Shown here: positions 33,804 through 42,056 of the stretch, one piece after another
Layout: each line of letters begins with the position of its first letter
Position numbering within the stretch: the first letter of the stretch is position 1
Assembly (NCBI GenBank): GCA_963758555.1
Contig: CAVWVW010000003.1
Coordinates: 310,001-374,000, forward strand
DNA: 64,000 nucleotides
Source of the DNA: CAIUMH01 sp963758555
Lineage (GTDB): Bacteria > Actinomycetota > Acidimicrobiia > Acidimicrobiales > RAAP-2
Reading direction: 5' to 3'
The notes under the pieces: model-generated
What the model was told of the DNA's origin: nothing
Seen by the model: only the letters and a program-made list of their open reading frames with translations
Database searches by the model: none
Program-made: the position numbers and the translations under genes

Positions 33804-34946
33804 ATGGCCGTGTCGTCGAAACGATCCGGCCGACTCCGTGTGGCACTCGACGGAACGCCGCTGCTCGGCACCAGGACTGGCATCGGCGTGGCCACCGCCG
33901 AGATCATGGCCGCCCTGGCCAAGCGGCCCGAGGTGGAGCTCTCAGCCTTCGCGGTGAGCCTCCGCCACCGAGGGGCGCTGGGCTCGGTGGTACCTGACGG
34001 GGTGGGCACCCATCAGCGCCCGATGGCGGCGCGACCGCTGACGTGGGCTTGGGCCCATGGGAGCCATCCTCGCCTTGAGCGCTTCATCGACGACGTCGAC
34101 GTGGTCCACGGCACCAACTTCGTGGTGCCTCCCTCGCGCCGGGCCGCTCGGATGGTCTCGGTGTGGGATCTGACCTTTGTTCGTCATCCAGAGCTCTGCG
34201 AACCAGCAACGTTGCGCTTCGAGGGACTCATCGCTCGAGCCGTTCGCTCAGGAGCGGTCGTCCACACGCCGGCCCAATCGATCGCCGACGAGGTTCGTCG
34301 TCACTTCGGCGCCAGACGCGAGCAGGTGGCGGTCGTGCCCCTCGGCATTCCCGATCTCGGGGAACCTGATGACGAGGGAGCCTCAGCGCTGCTCGATCTC
34401 GAGCGACCCTACGTCTTGAGCATCGGCACGGCGGAGCCCCGCAAAGACCTCCCCAGCCTCGTGTCGGCCTTCGACCTGCTGGCCAAGCGACATGATGACG
34501 TCCAGCTGGTGCTGGCCGGGCCGCCCGGATGGGGAGAGGCTGCGCTGAGCGCAGCGATCTCATCGTCGACGGCACGAGAGCGGATCCATCGGGTGGGCTA
34601 CGTCTCGAACGGGGTGCTCTCGGCGCTGCTGCGACGGGCGCGGACCTTGGCCTATCCGTCGCTGTACGAGGGCTTCGGCTTCCCACCGCTGCAGGCGATG
34701 GCCGCTGGGGTGCCCGTGGTGACCACCCGAGTTGGTTCGCTCAGCGAAGTCGTCGGCGGTGCCACGCTCATGGTGGAGCCAGGCGACGTCGACGACCTGG
34801 CGTCAGCGCTGGAGGTGACCGTCGCTGATGAAGCGCAGCGTTCCGTGCTGATCACCGCTGGGCAGACGAGGGCGCTCGATTTCACCTGGGACAAGACGGC
34901 CGACGCGCTGCTCGCGCTCTACGAGCGGATGACGCAGCGTCGATGA
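33804..34946 (+). CDS. family 4-type glycosyltransferase (first of three)
   Basis: GT-B enzyme of 380 aa, predicted cytosolic. The acceptor side starts VALDGTPLLGTRTGIGVATAE, the middle has VHGTNFVVPPS and VWDLTFVRHPELC, and the donor domain has YVLSIGTAEPRKDLPSLV and YPSLYEGFGFPPLQAMAAG. In the E-x7-E motif the second Glu is Gln (EGFGFPPLQ), unlike the next two genes, which may affect donor use. It is followed by ATGA overlap with the next transferase, so the three form one unit for a surface glycan. Confidence 0.87.
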   Translation: MAVSSKRSGRLRVALDGTPLLGTRTGIGVATAEIMAALAKRPEVELSAFAVSLRHRGALGSVVPDGVGTHQRPMAARPLTWAWAHGSHPRLERFIDDVDVVHGTNFVVPPSRRAARMVSVWDLTFVRHPELCEPATLRFEGLIARAVRSGAVVHTPAQSIADEVRRHFGARREQVAVVPLGIPDLGEPDDEGASALLDLERPYVLSIGTAEPRKDLPSLVSAFDLLAKRHDDVQLVLAGPPGWGEAALSAAISSSTARERIHRVGYVSNGVLSALLRRARTLAYPSLYEGFGFPPLQAMAAGVPVVTTRVGSLSEVVGGATLMVEPGDVDDLASALEVTVADEAQRSVLITAGQTRALDFTWDKTADALLALYERMTQRR

Positions 34947-36013
34947 GGGTCGGCATCGTCGCCGAGCAGCTTCGCCAGCGGATCCCGGGTGGCATCGGCA
35001 CCTACACGACCGGTCTGCTTCGAGGCCTCATGGAGCTGGACGATGACGCTCTCGACGTCGTGGCGATCACGAGCCGAGCACCTGGCGACGACCCCTTGGT
35101 CCGACTCGGCGTTGAGGTGGTCGCCTCACCGCTCGGTCATCGCGCCGTGGTGAAGCTCTGGGACTGGGGCCTCGCAATCCCTCGTGGTTCGTACGACGTG
35201 CTGCATCTGACCTCGATGGCTGGTCCGCTGCCCACTCGCGGTCCGGTGACGACCGTGATGGTCCACGACCTGGCGTGGCGCACCCATCCAGAGCTGACGA
35301 CGAGTCGAGGGGCCCGCTGGCACGAGGCGGGCCTCAAACGAGCCAAACAGGCAGCGCACGCCCTCATCACCCCGTCGGACGAGGTCGCAGCGATGCTCCT
35401 CGATGATGGCATCGCTGCCGAGCGGGTGGTGGTGATCGGCGAAGGATCTGATCATCTCCCGAGCCCCGATCACGAGGCGGCCACGGCGCTGCTCGATGAA
35501 CACCAGGTGGCGGCCTCGTTCGTGCTCACCGTGTCGACCTTGGAACCTCGGAAGAACCTGGGGCGACTGGTCGAGGCCCATGAGGCAGCGAGCGCGGGCG
35601 GAGCGATCCCGTTGGTCATCGTCGGTCCGGCGGGCTGGGGGCCAGACGTCGTTGCCCCTCCTGGTGCGGTGCTGGTGGGAGCACAGAGCGGTCCTATCCT
35701 CGCGGCGCTCTATGAGCGGTGCGCAGCCTTTGTCTACGTTCCGATCTCGGAGGGCTTTGGCTTGCCACCGCTCGAGGCGCTGGCCCACGGGGCCTCGGTG
35801 ATCGCCAGCAGCACCGTGCCGAGCGTGCGGAACGCGCCCGACGTCGTCCTCGTCGATCCTCACGACACCGAAGGGCTCGCAGGGGCCTTGGCAGTGGCGA
35901 TGCGTGACCCGGTGAGCGACGAGCAGCGAGCCCGAGCGCGAGCGTTCGCAGCGCTGCATCGCTGGCGAGCCGTCGCCGAGGAGCATCAGGCGCTCTGGGA
36001 GCAGCTCTCGTGA
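34943..36013 (+). CDS. family 4-type glycosyltransferase (second of three)
   Basis: GT-B enzyme of 356 aa. N-terminal VGIVAEQLRQRIPGGIGTYT binds the acceptor side, followed by MVHDLAWRTHPELTTSRG, TVSTLEPRKNLGRLVEAHE and the E-x7-E motif SEGFGLPPLEALAHG. It resembles mannosyltransferases of the MtfB or PimB type, but the sugar cannot be fixed. ATGA overlap upstream and GTGA overlap downstream. Confidence 0.88.
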   Translation: MRVGIVAEQLRQRIPGGIGTYTTGLLRGLMELDDDALDVVAITSRAPGDDPLVRLGVEVVASPLGHRAVVKLWDWGLAIPRGSYDVLHLTSMAGPLPTRGPVTTVMVHDLAWRTHPELTTSRGARWHEAGLKRAKQAAHALITPSDEVAAMLLDDGIAAERVVVIGEGSDHLPSPDHEAATALLDEHQVAASFVLTVSTLEPRKNLGRLVEAHEAASAGGAIPLVIVGPAGWGPDVVAPPGAVLVGAQSGPILAALYERCAAFVYVPISEGFGLPPLEALAHGASVIASSTVPSVRNAPDVVLVDPHDTEGLAGALAVAMRDPVSDEQRARARAFAALHRWRAVAEEHQALWEQLS

Positions 36014-37173
36014 CGCTCGACAAGGTGAGCATCGACGTGAGCGCCATCCCCACGCAGCCAGCAGGGGCCGGCCGCTACGTCGTGGAGCTCGTGAGGGCCC
36101 TGGCAGCCCTTGGAGCTCCGAACCTCGCGCTCGTGAGCCGAAAGGGTGATGCGGCGCGATGGGTCGAGCTGGCGCCGAACGCCGACGTCTTGAGCCTTGT
36201 TCCCACGTCGCGACCTGCTCGTCTGGCCTATGAGCGAGTGGCCCTCCCGAGGAAGATCAACAGCCTCGGCGTCGACGTGCACCACGGGCCGCACTACACG
36301 ATGCCTGGCCGCGTCTCGGTGCCGGTCGTCGTCACGATCCATGACCTGACGTTCTTCGACGCTCCAGAGCTCCACGAGCGCTCGAAAGTGGCGTTCTTCA
36401 CCCGGGCGATCAAGCGGGCGGCCAGTGAGGCGAGCGTGCTGGTCAGCGTGTCCGAGCGAACGAGCGCCCGCCTCCACGAGCTCGTGGAGGTCCGGGCGCC
36501 TGTGGTGGTCGCACCGCACGGCATCGACCACACGCGCTTCGTCGAGAGAGCAGCTGGTGACGACACCGACGACCCGCACCTCTTGGCGACCGTGGGGCTC
36601 GACCACGACGCGCCCCGCATCGTCTGCGTCGGGACCCTTGAGCCCCGGAAGGGCCTCCTCGAGCTGCTCGAGGCCTTCGACCAGCTTGCCGTGGAGCTGC
36701 CTCAGCTCGAGCTGGTCCTGGCCGGCCAGCGCGGGTGGGGCCTCGAGGGGTTCGATCGTCGGTTGGCGGCCTCGCCGGCTCGCTCTCGGATCCACGTCCT
36801 TGGATACGTCTCCGATGAGGTGATCCCACCGCTGCTGCGGAGCGCGTCGGTGGTGGCGTATCCATCGGTCGACGAGGGCTTCGGGCTCCCGGCGCTTGAG
36901 GCGCTGGCATGTGGAGCGCCCTTGGTGACGACGCTCGGCTCGGTGATGGCAGAGCTCTGTGGAGAAGCTCCCTGGCTGGTAGCTCCAGGAGACCCAGGCT
37001 CGTTGAAGGTCGGTCTCGGGCGAGCCCTCGGTGCGCCACGAGACGAGCTCGAGCGCCGACGAGCACTAGGCCTCGCGCGTGCGCAGTCGTTCTCGTGGTC
37101 GCTCACCGCTGAGCGGCACCTCGAGGCCTATGCACTCGCTTCGAGCCGAGGGCGCGCGGGTACGGCGAAGTAG
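36010..37173 (+). CDS. family 4-type glycosyltransferase (third of three)
   Basis: GT-B enzyme of 387 aa. N-terminal SIDVSAIPTQPAGAGRYVVE, HHGPHYTMPGRV, TIHDLTFFDAPELHERSK, donor site CVGTLEPRKGLLELL and E-x7-E in VDEGFGLPALEALACG. It is paralogous to the two genes upstream (about the same domain plan and the same LEPRK motif). The GTG start lies in the stop of the previous gene. The last bases carry the -10 box of the next gene. Confidence 0.88.
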   Translation: MTLDKVSIDVSAIPTQPAGAGRYVVELVRALAALGAPNLALVSRKGDAARWVELAPNADVLSLVPTSRPARLAYERVALPRKINSLGVDVHHGPHYTMPGRVSVPVVVTIHDLTFFDAPELHERSKVAFFTRAIKRAASEASVLVSVSERTSARLHELVEVRAPVVVAPHGIDHTRFVERAAGDDTDDPHLLATVGLDHDAPRIVCVGTLEPRKGLLELLEAFDQLAVELPQLELVLAGQRGWGLEGFDRRLAASPARSRIHVLGYVSDEVIPPLLRSASVVAYPSVDEGFGLPALEALACGAPLVTTLGSVMAELCGEAPWLVAPGDPGSLKVGLGRALGAPRDELERRRALGLARAQSFSWSLTAERHLEAYALASSRGRAGTAK

Positions 37174-37176
37174 GGT
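37171..37176 (+). promoter_or_regulatory. -10 box of leaderless epimerase gene 37184
   Basis: TAGGGT overlaps the TAG stop of the previous gene and ends 7 nt before ATG 37184. Confidence 0.5.
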
Positions 37177-37183
37177 TCGAGGC

Positions 37184-38071
37184 ATGCGAGCGCTGATCAC
37201 GGGGGGCAGCGGCTTCGTTGGGCGTCACCTCGAGCGGCATCTCCTCGAGTGCGGTGACGAGGTGGTCGTCGTGGACCTCGACTGCGACGTCACCAGCCTC
37301 GACGCGCTGCGAGCGTCGGTGGCCAGATCCAAGCCAGACGCGATCTACCACCTTGCCGCCTTGGCCCACGTGGGGGAGTCCTGGTCCAATCCAGGTCGCT
37401 ACCTGGAGGTCAACGTGATCGGGACCTCGAACGTCCTCCAAGCAGCGAGAGAGGCGGATCCCGAGATCGGCGTCCTCGTCGTCAGCTCGGCGGAGGTCTA
37501 CGGCATCATCTCGCCCGACGAGCTGCCGATCACGGAGCGTCAAGAGGTTGCACCGGTCACCCCCTACGCGGCGAGCAAGGCCGCAGCAGAGCAGGTCGTC
37601 CTGCAGGCAGCCCACGGCTATGGCCAGCGCGCCAGCGTGGTCCGACCCTTCAACCACATCGGGCCTGGTCAAGCCGTCACCTTCGCTGTGCCCGCCTTCG
37701 CCCAGCGGATCATGGCGGCGAAGGCCTCCGGCACCCGTGAGCTGGTGGTGGGCAATCTCACGACGCGCCGAGACTTCACCGACGTGCGCGACGTGGTGGC
37801 CGCCTACCGGGCCATCGTCGGCTCTGCGAGCTTCGGCGAGATCTTCAACGTGGCGTCGGGGATCGATCGCTCCATGGCGGAGGTCGTCGCCGAGCTCGAA
37901 GCGATCGCCGGCGTCGAGCTCGAGCACGTGCTCGATGAGGCCCTGCTTCGACCCTCCGACATCCCGGTGCTCCGGGGGGACGCGTCAAAGCTTCGAGCGG
38001 TCACCGGGTGGGAGCCGAGCATCTCGTTCGAGCGAACCTTGACCGACGTGCTTGAGGCGACCTCGATCTGA
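37184..38071 (+). CDS. NAD-dependent epimerase/dehydratase (GDP-mannose 4,6-dehydratase/reductase-like)
   Basis: Extended short-chain dehydrogenase of 295 aa. ALITGGSGFVGRHLERHL binds NAD(P), and IYHLAALAHVGESWSNPGRY is typical of GDP-6-deoxy-mannose reductase/dehydratase relatives. The catalytic Y-x-x-x-K is in TPYAASKAAAEQV, with FNHIGPGQ and RRDFTDVRDVV following. A longer in-frame ORF from 37079 exists but would overlap the previous gene; ATG 37184 fits the promoter and fold. It is the last gene before a strong hairpin. Confidence 0.89.
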   Translation: MRALITGGSGFVGRHLERHLLECGDEVVVVDLDCDVTSLDALRASVARSKPDAIYHLAALAHVGESWSNPGRYLEVNVIGTSNVLQAAREADPEIGVLVVSSAEVYGIISPDELPITERQEVAPVTPYAASKAAAEQVVLQAAHGYGQRASVVRPFNHIGPGQAVTFAVPAFAQRIMAAKASGTRELVVGNLTTRRDFTDVRDVVAAYRAIVGSASFGEIFNVASGIDRSMAEVVAELEAIAGVELEHVLDEALLRPSDIPVLRGDASKLRAVTGWEPSISFERTLTDVLEATSI

Positions 38072-38076
38072 CGCGA

Positions 38077-38102
38077 GTCGAGGGGCCTGGCGGCCCCTCG
38101 AC
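38077..38102 (+). terminator. perfect 11-bp hairpin
   Basis: GTCGAGGGGCC / GGCCCCTCGAC with a TGGC loop, 5 nt after the epimerase stop and before the end of the convergent gene 38154. There is no T-tract; a bidirectional stop is likely. Confidence 0.65.
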
Positions 38103-38153
38103 GCTGACGCTGTCAGTGCACGTGTCGCTGGTGAGGCGGCTCCTGCGACGCTG

Positions 38154-38633
38154 TTAACTGCTGAAGACCTTGGTCCTGACCTTCTCGCGAGTCTCGCGGC
38201 CGGTGTCGTGGGCTTTCTGCACGAGATCTCTCGCCTGAGCGGGCAGCTTCTCCTCGAAGGGCTTGATCTTCTCTTCGACCTTCCCGATGGCGGACTCGAC
38301 GTGCTGGTCTGCCTTTGACGCCGTCTCGGTGGTGGCCTTGGCCACCGTCGAGACGTGGCCCTTGAGCGTGGTGACGTGTTCGCTCAGGTCCTTCGAGGTC
38401 ACTGCCTCCTTCGCCTGGCGCGCGCCGGCCTGTGCCTTGTTGAGGCCGAGGACACCCAAGCCGACGACCGTGTAGGCCGCGGTCTTCGCCTTCTGGGCCG
38501 CATCCTTGGCGCTCGTCGGCGCTGCAGCGGCGGCCTTCGCCTTGGCCTTGGTCGCGGCGGCCCTTGCCTTGTCAGCTGCGTCCTTTGCTCCGTCGGTGGC
38601 GGACTTCTTCACGCCGTCAGTGTTCTCTTCCAT
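38154..38633 (-). CDS. Ala/Lys-rich amphipathic helical protein (phasin/apolipoprotein-like)
   Basis: A 159-aa protein rich in Ala, Lys, Thr and Glu. It starts MEENTDGVKKSATDGAKDAA, contains KAKAKAAAAAP and a moderately hydrophobic stretch (YTVVGLGVLGLNK), then long heptad-like helices (VESAIGKVEEKIKPFEEKL). No signal peptide. This composition is seen in phasins, LEA-like and granule- or DNA-associated proteins. With ppx and ppk2 in the window, a polymer-granule role is possible but only inferred. AAGAAGGGG precedes the ATG. Confidence 0.65.
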   Translation of the reverse strand: MEENTDGVKKSATDGAKDAADKARAAATKAKAKAAAAAPTSAKDAAQKAKTAAYTVVGLGVLGLNKAQAGARQAKEAVTSKDLSEHVTTLKGHVSTVAKATTETASKADQHVESAIGKVEEKIKPFEEKLPAQARDLVQKAHDTGRETREKVRTKVFSS

Positions 38634-38689
38634 GGGTACCCCTTCTTGGGTCGTCGCTGCCGATCTGTGGTTCTCGGTAGCGATACCAG

Positions 38690-38695
38690 TGTATA
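38690..38695 (-). promoter_or_regulatory. -10 box of the Ala/Lys-rich protein gene
   Basis: TATACA on the minus strand, the most AT-rich promoter in the window, with a leader of about 50 nt. A TTGCAA lies 15 nt upstream at 38711-38716. Confidence 0.4.
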
Positions 38696-38743
38696 GGTGT
38701 TGCATAACAGTTGCAAGCACCCAGAGCGAGAGGCTCGGCGAAG

Positions 38744-38749
38744 TAGCCT
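38744..38749 (+). promoter_or_regulatory. -10 box of glycosyltransferase gene 38760
   Basis: TAGCCT ends 10 nt before ATG 38760 on the plus strand of the divergent region. Confidence 0.4.
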
Positions 38750-38759
38750 CGACGTTCTG

Positions 38760-41700
38760 ATGGAGTTGAACGCACCTGCGGTGGTCGCCGTCGTCGTCAC
38801 GTCGCAGCCCGATCACCGGCTCGAAGAGACCCTGACCTCGCTGCTGGCTCAGGATTATGAGGCACTCCAGATCCTGGTGATGGTGGGCCAGGCCAGCGAC
38901 GACGTGGCGTCGAGGGTGGCTCGAGTCTCTCCGGGGATCCTGATCGCTCGCCTCGACGAGGATCGAGGCTTCGGTGCGGCGATCAATCGAGCGCTCGAGC
39001 TCATCGAGGGCTCCGCGTTCTTGCTCCTCTGCCACGACGACGTGAGCCTGGCTTCGGACGCCGTGCACCTGCTGGTGGAGGAGAGCTTCCGGTCGAACGC
39101 GGGGATCGTGACACCCAAGGTCGTCACCGAGGCTGACCGCTCGGTGCTCCTGCACGCTGGCCAGGGCATGGATCGCTACGGCAACATCGTCGAGCGCGTG
39201 CTCCCTGGAGAGATCGACCAAGGCCAGCACGACGCCGTCAGAGACGTCTTCGTTGCTCCTGGTGGGGTGACCTTGGTGCGCGATGACCTGTTGCGCTCGC
39301 TCGGTGGCCTCGATGAGCGCTACGTGGCGATGGGCGACGACATCGAGCTGTCCTGGAGGGCGAGGATCGCGGGGGCGAGGATCGTCTGCGCTCCCGATGC
39401 GGTCGTGAGCCACGCCGAGCGGCTCGCGGCTTCCGAGCGCCAGATCCCCGCACCTCCTGGCGACGAGGTCCCTCCGACCCTTGGGCGCCTGCGTCGTCGC
39501 AACGAGATCCGCCTGATGGTGACCTGCTGGCGACTCCCTCGTCGCTTGCTGTATCTCTTCACCTTGGCTCTCTTGAACGCAGCTGAGGTCATCGTCGCAG
39601 TGACAGGGGGTGATCACGAGCGAGCGGTCGACATCCGTGAATCCTGGCGCCAGGCGGTCCGCGACCGCCACGAGAACCGAAAGGTGCGCAAGGCGATCGA
39701 AGAGTCGAGAACCGCCTCGGATCGAGCGATCCGCGCCATGCAGAGCCCCGGGGCCACGCGCCTTCGGACCTTTGCCACCACGTTCTTGCACCAGGGCTTC
39801 GACGCGGCCCGAGGAGCGCTGACCATCGACGAGGATGGCCAAGGCGAGAGTGAGGCGCTCATCGTCGACTCGTCCTCTGATCTCGTGGGCTTCGGCGGCG
39901 CTTTCAGCGATGACGAGGGCTTCGACGAGCTCGATGATCTGGGCAACCGAGTCCGACGCCATCGGGGGTCTCGCAGGCGGCTGTCCTCGGCTCGCTCACT
40001 CAGTGTCGTCGCCCTCGTGGCGGTCTTCATCTTCCTGATCGGCTCTCGTGATCTCATCGGAGCCCGCCTGCCCATGGTGGGCCAGCTCGTCCCTCTGGGC
40101 TCCTGGGGCAGCGTCTGGCACCAGGTGGTCGCCAGCTGGCTGCCCAACGGGCTCGGGAGCGGGGCACCGGGGCATCCGGGCTACGCCACCCTCGGCCTCT
40201 TCGGTGTGGTGACGTTCGGCCAGATGGGCGCGCTCATCCGGTTGATCCTGATCTTCGCTGTGCCGGTCGGAGCGGTGGGCGTCTTCCGGATCTTGCACCC
40301 TGTGGCATCGAACCGAGCGCGGATGCTCGCAGCCCTCGCTTTCGGCGGACTCGCTCTCGGGGTGAACGACATCGCGGCGGGCTCGGTGAGCGGCCTCGTC
40401 GCCCTCGGTGCGGCTCCCTTCATCCTCAAGCGCCTGCTCTCTCTCAGCCAGGTCGCACCGTTCAACCAGCCCTTCGAACCCCCCGTGCCCTTTGCCACTC
40501 GGGGCTGGCGACGCACGGCCCAGGGTCAGGTGGTGTCCCTGGGACTGCTCTTGGCCATCGTGAGCTCGCTCGCCCCAGCGGTGCTGGTGACCGCCGTCGC
40601 TGCAGCGATCGGCATCAGCGCGGTCGGAGCCTTCGAGCGAGGGACGCGACCACTGCAGGGCCAGCGTCTCGTGGCCCTGAGCGTCCTCGTGGCCCTGGCG
40701 CTGCTCGCTCCGCTCGTCATCACGTCGCTGCTCAGCGGCACTACGGGCCTCTCGATCTTCGGCGCCGCGCAAGGACCCTGGTCGAGCCCCGGCCTTGGTG
40801 GCCTGCTGCGCTTCTCAGTCGGGCCCAACGGAGGGGGCGTGCTCGCCTGGCTCCTTCCCCTCGCAGCGCTGGTTCCTCTCCTCATCGCCCGGGATCTCCG
40901 CCTCGCCCTCAGCGCTCGCATGGCGGGTGTCGCCGTGACCTCGCTCGGACTTGGGCTCTGGGTCTCACGCGGCGGGTGGGGTGCGTTCGCCCCCAACCTC
41001 ATGGTGGTCTTGGCGCCTCTGGCGACGGCGATCGCCGTGATGGTCGGCCTGGGCTTGGCAGCCCTCGAGACCGACGTCGTGCGGGCGCACTTCGGCTGGC
41101 GACAGCTCCTGGGGACGGTCGGCGTCCTGGCTGCCCTTCTCGGGTTGCTCCCTGCTGTCGGCTCGGTGGGCGATGGCCGCTGGAAGCTCGCCAGCACCGG
41201 CTACGGCGACACGCTCAGCTTCTTGGCCACGCCGCAGCTCGTCGGTCAACGGATCTTGTGGTTGGGTGATCCGCGCGCCATCCCTGGCTCGTCGTGGTCG
41301 CTCGCACCTGGCCTCGCGTGGTCGACGTCCACCGGCCAGCTCCCCAACGTGGCAGACCTCTTCAGCCCGCCCTCGGTCCCTGCGTCCGGCGAGATCACCC
41401 AGGCGGTCGCAGAGGCGATCAACGGGCAGACGAACCGGCTCGGCCAGCTGCTCGCCCCGGCGGGGATCGCAGCCATCGTGGTGCCGATCTCGATCTCGCC
41501 GTACCTGCCCGGCACCCAGAGCCCGCAGCTCACGCCACCTCCGGTGAGCGTGCTCACCTCGCTCGCCCAGCAGCGCGACCTGGTGGAGATCCCCGGCGGG
41601 TCCGGCGCTGTGGTCTTCGAGAGCCGGCTGGCGATGAGCCAGGTCGCCACCCGAGCGCTGCCCTTGGGAGCCGCGTCCTCCCCGTCGAAGACGGCGACCG

Positions 41701-42056
41701 TCGCCGGCTGGACCCCCTTGTCGCTGGCGAACCCGCTGACGGGATCGGTCCCGGCTGGCTCCAAAGGTCTCTTCGTCGGCCTGGCTCCGGCTAGTGACTT
41801 CTCGATCACGGGGGCAACGGGGGCAACGTCCGCCTTCGGCTGGGCGACCGGGGCGACCACCCACGCCGCCAAGGTCTCCGTGAGCCTCGACGTCTTGCCC
41901 TTCAGCGGCCTGGTCAACCTGGTCATGCTGGCCGCCTGGTTCGGCGTGGCGCTCGCCCTGCTCGGGCGGCACCGCTGGCTCGACTGGTGGTGGCGTCGGT
42001 CTCGTCGTCCCGCCCCTGACCGTGCGCAGGCTGCCAACGAAGAGGCCACCGTATGA
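38760..42056 (+). CDS. large membrane protein with N-terminal family 2 glycosyltransferase domain
   Basis: A 1098-aa protein. Residues 1-240 form a GT2 domain: VAVVVTSQPDHRLEETLTSL, DRGFGAAINRAL, LLLCHDDVSL (DxD-like) and YVAMGDDIELSWRARIAG. After a charged linker, about 10-12 membrane helices begin near residue 425 (SLSVVALVAVFIFLI). A long outside segment near 830-1030 is rich in Ser, Pro and Gly (PALP-type turns), and a last helix near 1055 is followed by a basic end. The plan fits a polyprenol-linked glycan assembly protein. The upstream in-frame GTG 38697 is rejected in favour of ATG 38760. Confidence 0.83.
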   Translation: MELNAPAVVAVVVTSQPDHRLEETLTSLLAQDYEALQILVMVGQASDDVASRVARVSPGILIARLDEDRGFGAAINRALELIEGSAFLLLCHDDVSLASDAVHLLVEESFRSNAGIVTPKVVTEADRSVLLHAGQGMDRYGNIVERVLPGEIDQGQHDAVRDVFVAPGGVTLVRDDLLRSLGGLDERYVAMGDDIELSWRARIAGARIVCAPDAVVSHAERLAASERQIPAPPGDEVPPTLGRLRRRNEIRLMVTCWRLPRRLLYLFTLALLNAAEVIVAVTGGDHERAVDIRESWRQAVRDRHENRKVRKAIEESRTASDRAIRAMQSPGATRLRTFATTFLHQGFDAARGALTIDEDGQGESEALIVDSSSDLVGFGGAFSDDEGFDELDDLGNRVRRHRGSRRRLSSARSLSVVALVAVFIFLIGSRDLIGARLPMVGQLVPLGSWGSVWHQVVASWLPNGLGSGAPGHPGYATLGLFGVVTFGQMGALIRLILIFAVPVGAVGVFRILHPVASNRARMLAALAFGGLALGVNDIAAGSVSGLVALGAAPFILKRLLSLSQVAPFNQPFEPPVPFATRGWRRTAQGQVVSLGLLLAIVSSLAPAVLVTAVAAAIGISAVGAFERGTRPLQGQRLVALSVLVALALLAPLVITSLLSGTTGLSIFGAAQGPWSSPGLGGLLRFSVGPNGGGVLAWLLPLAALVPLLIARDLRLALSARMAGVAVTSLGLGLWVSRGGWGAFAPNLMVVLAPLATAIAVMVGLGLAALETDVVRAHFGWRQLLGTVGVLAALLGLLPAVGSVGDGRWKLASTGYGDTLSFLATPQLVGQRILWLGDPRAIPGSSWSLAPGLAWSTSTGQLPNVADLFSPPSVPASGEITQAVAEAINGQTNRLGQLLAPAGIAAIVVPISISPYLPGTQSPQLTPPPVSVLTSLAQQRDLVEIPGGSGAVVFESRLAMSQVATRALPLGAASSPSKTATVAGWTPLSLANPLTGSVPAGSKGLFVGLAPASDFSITGATGATSAFGWATGATTHAAKVSVSLDVLPFSGLVNLVMLAAWFGVALALLGRHRWLDWWWRRSRRPAPDRAQAANEEATV

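Noticed and set aside
37079..37183. N-terminal extension of the epimerase at 37184
   Set aside because: It would overlap the previous gene by about 95 nt and is Arg/Ser-rich. The NAD-binding fold starts right after ATG 37184, which has a -10 box 7 nt upstream.
38634..39962. Upstream minus-strand extension of the Ala/Lys-rich protein (to 602 aa)
   Set aside because: The extension lies opposite the GT2 domain and looks like antisense. The ATG at 38633 has a good ribosome-binding site and promoter.
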